Of a stretch of DNA of 40,166 nucleotides, positions 31,731 through 40,166 are shown in pieces. The position numbers and the translations under genes were made by a program. The DNA comes from Nephromyces sp. MM_2019 (taxonomy: Eukaryota; Apicomplexa; Aconoidasida; Nephromycida): contig JADHZB010002102.1 in assembly GCA_015657535.1 (NCBI GenBank), positions 1-40,166 on the forward strand, written 5' to 3'. The notes under the pieces were generated by a model. The model worked only from the letters and a program-made list of their open reading frames with translations. It was not told where the DNA came from and did not search any database. Within the stretch, counting starts at the first letter, position 1. Each line of letters begins with the position of its first letter.

Positions 31731-34700
31731 CGGGCAGCAAACCGGCGGGCACTAACAAATGAAATTCTCAGGTATCGCTAAAAGATCACAGAACACGCAT
31801 AGTATCGCAAGCAGGGGTCTTTCTTGTTCCGCCGAAAGATACTCAATATCATATTTTAATGTGGAGATAACTGGTTGCCTTATAAAAACAATAGAAGAAT
31901 AATAAGAACATTTTTAATTATTTTTCACTAGAATATTCTGCTGCTAAAACCCACGCAGTTTGATTATATAAGCTGATAGGGCAGCGGTAGAAGTCATATA
32001 CTTGAATAATTGTGCAATATTGAGGAAACCAAGAAGATTTCAATAAAAATTTAGTAGTCTATTACGAACACTGTAAAGTTTGAAAAGCATTTTAGTCGTG
32101 ATCCTAGCTTTGAAAGGATGTGGTGAGTTAGTGGAGCAAGGATGCAAGTGCAGTCCATGCTGTGGCATTGAGGTAACATCGCATCAATGATCTCATGTAA
32201 ACTATAACTGCTTAGTTTTGCAGCGGTAGCACATGCTCTCACATATGCATGCGCATGAAAGCTTCTTCTATCGCTACTCTGATGGCGCTTGCAGATAGAC
32301 TTCTAGAATGAAGCTTAAAAAATTTCGCTGTTTCGCCTTCATAAGGCTTGCTAATGAAAAAGACTCCTGTACTCCACTTCATGCATATGTAGCTTGTATT
32401 TGCTATCAATACCTATTATAAGTTTTATCTTTCACTCTCACCGCTATTCTTGTACCGTCCGCTATTTTAGGAATAGAGAACTTGTCTGCCAGCTCTTGAA
32501 TTAATAAGCCGAGCTTCTGCTTGGCAGGATGCTCTGCTTCATGTAGCTATTCCTGATGAGATTGCTTCTTGTAATACTATTGATGCGGGTATCTACCCTA
32601 ATACTGCACAATTAATATGCAGTCTGAAGTTCCCACTGCTCGTATGATATTCTTTGCATGAAACGGTATAAGGTATTCTACCTCAGGGTTCCTGAGTTTT
32701 AGCTTCCACAGCCAACAATAGCTGTATATCCTCATTGATAATACAACTTATTTTGTAGGGCTTTTTAGCTTTGCAGTACGCTAGAAGAGTTGCTATTGAC
32801 CCCGCTGAAGCCAGCTAATTAACAGCACTTTAAACATCACTAAGATTGATGATGAAAGTTCATTCTGAATACTTTCCATAGTAATAATCTAGACTTATCA
32901 TTCTGTAATTCGTTGCGATAGCAGCGAAAAGCAGTCAAGTATTCGCAGAATAAGAGAGGAAATGGCATTGAACCTGCATTCAAGACTGAGCAATCGACCA
33001 TACAAAGCGGGGAAGCTAATCCATGTGTTCTTCCTCTTATGCATAGCTTCTTACTCTATTTACGATTCTAATTCACGTCCGAGGGTGAACAGACTTTGAA
33101 AAAATCGTGAACTCTCAGAAGTTCATTGCATAATTGTTTCATTGGTACTAAGCGAGACAGTGAACTTAAGTGGGCGTGCAGAAAATCCGACGTTCAGAAC
33201 AAGGAGTTCCAGTAGTACCCTAATTTTGGTGAAATATCTATTCAACTGCCTAAAGCAGAAAAGGCAATACTGTAAAGTTCACATCCCGATACGTCAATCT
33301 ATAAGCAGGAACTACATTTTTTACACCATTCCAGAGATTTCGCCTCTACCTAGCACTAATAAGACTTTTATACTTCTATTCTGAGGTGCTAAGAAAGAAT
33401 GAAAATACCTAGCTGAACTGATAACAAATGACAAGTTTCTCATGAATATCGAATTTGACAAGAGCGAAATGACTAGTCCCCAGGCAGAAATCGAGGTTTC
33501 AATTTAACTATCCTACGAAAGCGTATTACCCCTTTCACTCCACAGCGAATATCCTCCCCAAAAGCTTAATCATTCATTCAAAATTATGGCATGGGAAAAC
33601 TGCATAGCAAAGTGAAAAAGTGCACGAAGGCTTCAAACAAAAAAAAGTTGCGCTTGCAAATTTTGCGGTGTCGAGTTTGAGCAGCAGTATTCGTTTGAAA
33701 GCCTAATTGGGAATATTCCATCTAATTTGAGGTAAACATACATCGCCGTAGAATTGTTGCATCATTTTCATCTTAGTACTTGAGGCTATTTGAGCACCCA
33801 AAACTTTAAGATGTTGACACTGAATATCCTTTTAGTTTTCATACCATAAAACGATTAGCAAGAAGTATGATAGCTCTGCTGCCCTGCGTGTGCGCTGATT
33901 GATGCTGGAAACTCCGTAGGGTGTTAAATACGGGAAAAGTTCGGGAAATTGGAGCTCTCTTATTCCTTAAAGTGTGGCTTCTCAAATCTATGAAAATAGC
34001 TAAAGCGATAATTGCGCTTCAAAAGATTATACTTGTCATTTTCCGTTTATCCAATGTGCCATCTAACTAGGACTACCAAATCAGAAGTAGAGAATTACAA
34101 AAAAAGTATCATAAAGAGCCGCATTCCATATTTTTAAGACATAGTTTAAGACATAGCCGAAACTTAAGGATAATAAAGGCCTGAAAAGCTCAGTAGCAAA
34201 CAAATGAGCCCCTCAAATCGCAGCGCTTTATTCCATCAATTGACGCGTGACTTCAGTAAGGGGCGCTCGCAAACCTAACGAAACTACTACTGTACTAAGG
34301 AAGGGTAACCATGGGATCCATTAAGAGCGGCAAAAGAACATGGGAGCCATTGGCCAAAAGTATTATGCCATACACTAGAAGCAAGAAAAGTATATTAACC
34401 CTTACTGTACTTAGCGAGCACACTATTAAAATATCATATATGAACAATAGGAATCACTAAATTAATATGAGCTATTTTTTCTTTTTATTTTTTGTGCAAT
34501 TATTCACAGAAATCAGTTTATACCTCCTAGTATATAAGATGCGCGGGGTCTCATTTTCGCCTGTTGCGTAGTTTAGTTTGGTGCATTTTATTCATCTTCA
34601 GCTTTTTTTTCATCTTCATCTTGAGTAATTTCGATGCAAGCTTTATTAAGAGTATATCTACGCTATAAAGTGAAATAGGTTCATAGCGCTACTAAAGGAA

Positions 34701-35280
34701 ATTATTCCTTACGGAAAGAATGTGCATCACGGCAGTAAAATAGCAGTTCAGTTCCAACCAGAATCCACTGGCATAAATTTAGAAGCCAGGACTTTCCTTG
34801 TAAGGTAATAGAGAGGGTTCAAGGTTCCTTCAAGTTGCCATTGCACCTTATCCTTGGAAATGACCTGTAGAACACAACCCAGGTGATTTAGATAATAGGA
34901 AGAAAATATTTATTATTGCAATTTTTTAGGTTCAAAATACGTAAATATAGCATCTAAAAAATATTAAAAAAAAAAATTTATTATTGATAATTACGCATAC
35001 TATAATTTTCTTTAGAATTTCATACAGAGAGCTCATATTTTCTGCTTTGTTCGGATGCTGCCTTCCTGTCTAGAAGCAGATTTTCTACATTTTTTTAATT
35101 TCTTATTTACAGTTACCTGTATTTCATATTTAGAAAAATCTAAAGATGAGCAAATAGGGAGAAGAACGCAGTTCGCATAAACCTTTTTTGATCCCTCGAC
35201 TGATCGCGAAGAAAAAGGGTGATGTCATTACAATCAGCTACCCAATCTTAAATTAATCTATAATTTCTTACAATTTATCC
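31731..35280. other. Gene-poor region
   Basis: I see no supportable gene in about 3.5 kb. Open frames are short. The segment 34900-35340 is strongly AT-rich, with long A and T runs, and lies near the point where the sequence character changes toward that of the right end. Confidence 0.45.
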
Positions 35281-35374
35281 AATTTTGTCATTAAATTTCC
35301 CATTATTAAAATTCTTAAATCCCCCCAATAAAAAAAGAATTTGCAAGAAAAAAAAAGGTGAAAGACATAAAAAA

Positions 35375-35742
35375 ATGGAAAAAAACAGCGTAACATGGCC
35401 ATATACTGCAGATAAAATTTGCATTGCTTTGCTGCTTCTTACCCTACTTATCGCCGCACTGTCAGCGACAGTAAGAGCTCCACCTTGGGGTGTAAATGCA
35501 ACCTGAGAGAAGGAAAATTAAAAAAAAAGCCATTAACCCACACGGGATAAAGGGAGAAGCTGGGCGAGACATGGACTACATACCCACGTGTAAGTTGAAT
35601 TAAACTAGTAGAAGCTAGAACTGGAGATGTAGTATATGATTAAAATTGTAAGCAAATTGCTGAAGTTAAAGAAGGGAATGATAAAGCTACATTGATTTTA
35701 CATCCTCATCCTGCATATGGAGGAACCATGCACGACACACAG
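35375..35742 (+). pseudogene. Alpha/beta-hydrolase fragment (HPHPxYGGTM motif) with possible signal-peptide exon
   Basis: Bases 35653-35742 encode QIAEVKEGNDKATLILHPHP followed by AYGGTMHDTQ. The run LILHPHPxYGGTM is the hallmark of an alpha/beta-hydrolase family that is widespread in bacteria and found in some eukaryotes, where it forms the oxyanion-hole region. The family's next motif (LRFNFRGVGxS) and the nucleophile are not found downstream. Upstream, VEARTGDVVYD is in the same frame but cut off by a TAA before NCKQIAEV. Alternatively 35375-35470 (a 32-codon exon with Lys then IALLLLTLLIAAL, like a signal peptide, ending at an ACA|GTAAGA donor) could join at TTGTAAG|CAA in phase, with the exon ending at a CAG|GTAGTA donor. 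So this is either a decayed or transferred gene piece or the 5' exons of a gene I cannot complete. Confidence 0.42.
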
Positions 35743-36690
35743 GTAGTATGTAATAACACAAGTTTTTATTCGAGATCAGATCCTTTTATTTCAGAATGAA
35801 TATTATGTAGATTATTTTTTTCTCCCTTCCTCATCATAAAAAAGTCATTGATCATAGCATAAATTCTAAAATTACAAGCTGCACCCACACACATTTAAAA
35901 GTGAACCCACATGTAAGTCCAACGAAGTTAAAAAAGGGGAAAACATTACAAATTATATACTTTGGATTTATCAAGAGATGAAGGTTATTGCGGTACTTTT
36001 AAATAATGCAGAAATAAATGATAATCGGTATATTCTTTATTTCTGTATATATTCGAAATAGAAATAGAATGCTTAATATTAAGGCTAAATATACCAAAGT
36101 AAGAGCAATCTGCCTGATGCGCAAGTTGTGTGTCTGTAAGCTGCACTCTTTGGTGTATATGTAAGGTGTGCATTGGCTTCTTGTGGGTTTGCCAGCAATA
36201 TATATGTTTAGGAGAATCTTACTTCGGTGAAAAATTTGATGCAATATTGGCTGGGAAAAAGAGAGGAAGAGGCCTAAAAAATACTTAAACTGAGAAAGAA
36301 GAGTTTAGCAATCATATATATCTCCTTTAGGGCATGCCACACATCTAAAATGCGTAATGACTAATGTCAAGTCGAAAGGGTGTAGTATAAGTTTGCGTAT
36401 GATTGTGTCGTGTGTGAAGATTCCACTATTTTTTGAAGCTTCCAAAACAACAAAAACAGCTATATACAAAAATAATGAATATAAGAATTTAATCTAAAGG
36501 CAACCAACAACAATAATCGCACAAACGCAGCATGGAGAGCAAATCGACACTGAAAAGAAGGAGTGATACAGAAAAAATAAAAGAACTTATTGAAAAGAAA
36601 GAGTTTGAATTCGTTAAGTGAATCAATCCTCAAACACCCTATGAAATGAGAGCAAATAGACGCATTGGCATACGTTTAAGCCTCCTTCGA
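35743..36690. other. Non-coding stretch
   Basis: AT-rich sequence with no convincing exon. I looked here for the downstream hydrolase motifs and found none. Confidence 0.45.
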
Positions 36691-36695
36691 CTTAA

Positions 36696-36953
36696 GCTGC
36701 TTCTTCTTTATCTTTTTCATCTTCATCTTAATCCGCTTCTTTCTCTCTTCGTCTCAAGCTGCTTCTTCTTTATCTTTTTCATCTTCATCTTAATCCGCTT
36801 CTTTCTCTCTTCGTCTCAAGCTGCTTCTTCTTTATCTTTTTCATCTTCATCTTAATCTGCTTCTTTCTCTCTTCGTCTCAAGCTGCTTCTTCTTTATCTT
36901 TTTCATCTTCATCTTAATCCGCTTCTTTCTCTCTTCGTCTCAAGCTGCTTCTT
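36696..36953. repeat. 62-base pyrimidine-rich tandem repeat, four copies
   Basis: Units start at 36696, 36758, 36820 and 36882, with a partial fifth at 36944. The spacing is exactly 62 bases and the copies are nearly identical (one t/c difference seen, aatctgc for aatccgc). Each is nearly all pyrimidine on the plus strand and ends in gtctcaag. It lies a few bases beyond the stop codon of the minus-strand gene at 36964. Since 62 is not a multiple of three, it is not a coding repeat. Confidence 0.93.
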
Positions 36954-36963
36954 AGCTCATGCG

Positions 36964-38813
36964 CTAGGCAGCATAACAACACGCACACAAAAAATGGGCA
37001 ACACAGCATAATCCACAGAGATAGGATTGCAGTTTCCCTGATTCTCCCAAGCTAAAAGCATCAAAGTTATAACTCACAAGATTCCCAAAGTTTGCTTGAA
37101 GTGTGGAAGCGACTCCACCAAGTGAAGCGCTGCTAAGCATGAAAGAGTCGGGAAGATTTTCTTCATCTGCTTCGCAGGCGCTGCCTTCAATCCGCTGAAC
37201 CGTAGACTGTAGACTAATTTTATCTTGAAAGGCTGTGTGTGTTGTTTTGTTACTGCTGTCTGCTACCACCTCCGCTTCAAGGGCAACATTTGATTCATTA
37301 TTTTTTTCCTGATCAACTGCATCACTTTCTCGTGTGTGCGGAAATTGTAGTTTTAACTTAGCAGCGGGCCATGTTGGTACCCACGAAGCTTCAAATTCCC
37401 TGAAGGAATAAAAATAACAGGAAATTTAGCAACTTCAAATGTGATGAAATTTACGCAAAATGATGAAATTAAAAAAAAAAGGCCCCGTTGCATGAAGCAG
37501 TCGCGTAAGTGGTGGGTTTTTTTGTTAATGAAACTACTGCACCCTTTTAAACAGCTACTCGACAAGGTTGAACAGTAGAAAAGAAAAAAAAAGAGATCAG
37601 CGAAACAGCGAAGGAGAAACTACCATGCCTTCTGCATAGATTTAGCATTCAAGAAAATGCATTTCTTTTAAAAATATTCAGATTTTGGACGATTTTTCCC
37701 GCTTCAAGGAGTTTCAATACGAAACGCCACACCAAAAATCATGTGGCTTCCTCTATTTGGTAGAAAAATCAAGGCTGCCACTTCAAGAGGTTTCATAATC
37801 TGAGCTGCCCATACTTTTTATACTTAAAAAACCTTAAAGCTTCCAGCCAGTATGTGGAAATATTCAAAATAAAAGAAATCTTCTTAATACGATTGGTATC
37901 AGAGAAAAAAAAAAAATATTTTTTGTTCTCAATCACCCCGAAAGCAACCGCCACAGTTTTACATTGTATCGCTACAACCTCGGGGTCAAATTTATTATAA
38001 AAATATTTCCTACACAAGGGATTTTGCGAGAGAATTTCAGTCCTCCCCTCTGGTGAGACTAACCGTACAGTGGAATCATCCAAGCTCAGGCTTGTAGAGA
38101 ATCCAAAAAAACCTCCTTCATCAGAAAAATCCCCTCTCAAGGAAGAAGCTTGGCTAGGACCTTGTTCAGCATCGTTTTTCCCACCTAAAGAAGCAATCCC
38201 TAACCCTTTTTCGCCCTTTATACCTTCACTCTCTTCAGTGGACTCATTAAAGCTAAGGATTCCGTGGATTCCCCCTATGAAATTGCAGTTTGAAGCCGAG
38301 AACGCATATGAATCTTCCTCATCTTCATCCTGCCGCGTATTGGGGGGAAAATTAATCATTCGTTTACCCTCCAAAGAGAGACCTTCACAAACATTGTAGA
38401 AGGCATCGGGAGGAGGGATTATGAAGCTGCCATCAGCAGTACCATTAGCAAGTCCCTCATAATTCTCACCTATTCCCGTATCCTCTCCTGCTTCACACAC
38501 GCTAAAAATATGCTTCAACTTTCTTTGAGCATTCTTCAGGTCACTCCAGAGCATATCATCCATTAAGAGGGTTAACTGAGACGATGGAACATCTATAGAA
38601 ATCGGCGAAAAGCTCAGGCTTGGGGGGGTTTTTGAAGGTGGTGCGGTTAAAAGCGATGAAGAGGAGGGGTGGGGGAGGGTTGAAGAGGAGGCAGGAGGTT
38701 GAAAATTCGCGGGAAAAGTATGCACTTCGTAGATTGGATAAGATGACTGCTTAATAAATGACTTCAACAAGGAAGTTGTATATGGAGAACTGCTGGGCAG
38801 CAGACATAACCTC
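36964..38813 (-). CDS. Unrecognised acidic, Ser/Pro-rich protein, at least 2 exons
   Basis: Two minus-strand exons, 38813-38016 and 37399-36964, join in phase (TT|GTGTAG donor, CCTTCAG acceptor) into at least 410 residues ending CCYAA then TAG. The junction reads SQNPLEFEASWVPTWPAAKL. Exon 1 opens with a Ser/Pro/Thr-rich stretch (PPASSSTLPHPSSSSLL), then LWSDLKNAQRKLKHIFSVC, then an acidic run (RQDEDEEDS) and Gly/Ser-rich sequence. Exon 2 is Ser/Glu-rich and ends in a Cys-rich hydrophobic tail. No domain is recognised. There is no good ATG in exon 1, so at least one 5' exon is missing; the minus-strand stretch up to about 38970 is open and could contain it. Continuing exon 1 past 38016 would run into AT-rich, Phe/Lys-rich sequence that looks like intron. 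Confidence 0.5.
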
Positions 38814-38999
38814 CTGAAAACAGTGATAGTGGGAGCTGATAGAAGAGAGAAAAGTAGGAGATATCTTCAAGCAAAACATCTTCAAGATCTCGGGTAAGTG
38901 GAAAAAAACGCAGTCTGCAGCTGGTACTGATCGAATAGAGTTGAAGAAAGCGTAAAGGAATCCTAAAAATTGCGTGATTGTGGCAGTTGAATGGAAGGA

Positions 39000-39500
39000 T
39001 GGAAAATGCCATTAAGATCCTTGCACACACACTCATAAACGTTTGTACACACACCAACACGCAAACACCAATAAAAATTTGCACACAGATTCATACAAAT
39101 GTATACAGGCACACACTCATAAACATTTGCAAACACACACATGCAAAATCAACACAAATACACACACATATAGCATAGTTGATAACATCAGCCATACTAA
39201 TCAAATAAAACGCAAAATCACAAAGGTGTAAAACTCTACAAGAAGCGAATCGAAAGATAAACACCTGTAAAAACAGAAAAAAATTTTTTTTACACACACA
39301 AACACCACCTAGCAACAGCATATAAACAGACTTATGCAAATAAAATTAAGGACTTATCTTACATACACATTCGAAGACATGTATAACACACACATTTGAA
39401 GATTTCATTCTATACATATACCTACACACAATGAATATCACAATAGGCAAAATTTACACCCAAATAGGCAATTTTAAATGTGCACACACACTCAATTCAT
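39000..39500. repeat. CA-rich simple sequence
   Basis: Scattered cacaca runs and degenerate acac-rich units occupy the spacer between the two right-hand minus-strand genes. They resemble the intron and spacer sequence at 1-1700 and 2280-2340. Confidence 0.7.
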
Positions 39501-39509
39501 TTAAAGGCC

Positions 39510-39657
39510 CTACTTTGGTAAATATTGAAGCAAATGAGTTCTTAAAAGCTCCTCAGTAGTTCCACCGTCGAGTCCTAGATATACCTGAAGCCCACAATGC
39601 ACTCGTAGGCGCACCTTTTTAGACTCATTAATGTATATGCCATCTCCGAGAAACTCC
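39510..39657 (-). CDS. Last exon of an unrecognised gene running off the right end
   Basis: After a TTTTCACAG acceptor the minus strand encodes 48 residues and TAG: EFLGDGIYINESKKVRLRVH, then CGLQVYLGLDGGTTEELL, then RTHLLQYLPK. The balanced composition and clean acceptor make it a convincing terminal exon. Earlier exons would lie toward or beyond the right edge; none is clear in the remaining 500 bases. I do not recognise the family. Confidence 0.5.
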
Positions 39658-40071
39658 CTGTGAAAACAGGAATTCATTTTATGTGTGAAAATCGCATCTC
39701 AATAAAGTATAAATGAAAAAAATTCTAGGAAATCCCTAAAAATTCCAAGCTGAGTTCGATTGTATGGAAAACGGCGTGTATATACACTCGAAACAGAGAA
39801 AACGGCGAGAAGAGGAGAGAAGAAGCTGTCAAAAAAAATTATCAGAATGAAACAATCACACACACGCTGGAAAGCAGGAAAAACTGGTTTTAGATACACT
39901 GGAACATAACATGAATTGATGAAGCAGATGCTGCAACAAGATACTAAACTACCAGAAAGTAAGAAAGTAGGCAGAAAGCACCGGAAAGAGCAAAAATTGC
40001 AGACATTTGTGAAGAAAAAGAGCCAATTTGTGTGTTTAGCGGAGCGAACATTAATGAGAAGGCAAAAGGGT

Positions 40072-40073
<2 letters not shown>

Positions 40074-40166
<93 letters not shown>
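40074..40166. repeat. (GA)n microsatellite at right edge
   Basis: A pure GA dinucleotide run of about 93 bases fills the end of the window. Its true length is unknown because the window stops inside it. Confidence 0.98.

Noticed and set aside
36646..36855. Leu/Phe-rich plus-strand frame of 69 codons
   Set aside because: It is a by-product of the 62-base pyrimidine-rich repeat.
1..40166. CRISPR array, rRNA genes, insertion sequences
   Set aside because: The tandem arrays have no unique spacers, no rRNA core sequence is recognised, and no transposase or terminal inverted repeats were seen.

Overview
This is a eukaryotic nuclear window, AT-rich and rich in introns. Nothing bacterial is organised here: there are no operons and no ribosome binding sites. 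Four gene families can be recognised. They are the N-terminal part of a phosphoenolpyruvate carboxylase, a DHRS4-like short-chain dehydrogenase ending in a peroxisomal SRL tripeptide, a holocytochrome c synthase, and a U2AF large subunit. A protozoan with mitochondria and peroxisomes fits. PEPC, system III cytochrome c maturation, dense short exons and a MGxxC acylated protein would suit an alveolate, perhaps a peroxisome-bearing apicomplexan such as a nephromycid, but that placement is inference.

Layout. Bases 1-4750 are full of CA/TG microsatellites and carry minus-strand genes: PEPC, which runs off the left end, and pieces of at least one unrecognised multi-exon gene. Bases 4750-10140 are a gene desert with small degenerate repeats. 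The DHRS4-like gene lies at 10267-12918 on the minus strand (4 exons). Two unassigned minus-strand reading frames follow at 13.7-14.3 kb. The single-exon HCCS gene is at 16133-16882 (+). A mostly empty stretch to 22.4 kb holds one exon-like block. U2AF2 occupies 22628-26930 (+, 7 coding exons). Another poor stretch contains a GC-richer island at about 28.05-28.56 kb. A two-exon gene for a probably myristoylated protein is at 30459-31730 (+). An alpha/beta-hydrolase fragment with the HPHPxYGGTM motif is at 35.4-35.75 kb. From about 36.7 kb the style of the left end returns: a four-copy 62-bp repeat, a minus-strand two-exon gene, the last exon of another minus-strand gene, CA-rich introns, and a terminal (GA)n tract. 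Both ends lie in simple repeats, so the window may be one contig broken at microsatellites.

The genes form no pathway. Their roles are carbon fixation into oxaloacetate (PEPC), peroxisomal carbonyl or retinoid-type reduction (DHRS4-like), haem attachment to cytochrome c in the mitochondrial intermembrane space (HCCS), and 3' splice-site recognition (U2AF2). All spliced models below were joined by hand from GT-AG sites with matching phase. None has transcript support.
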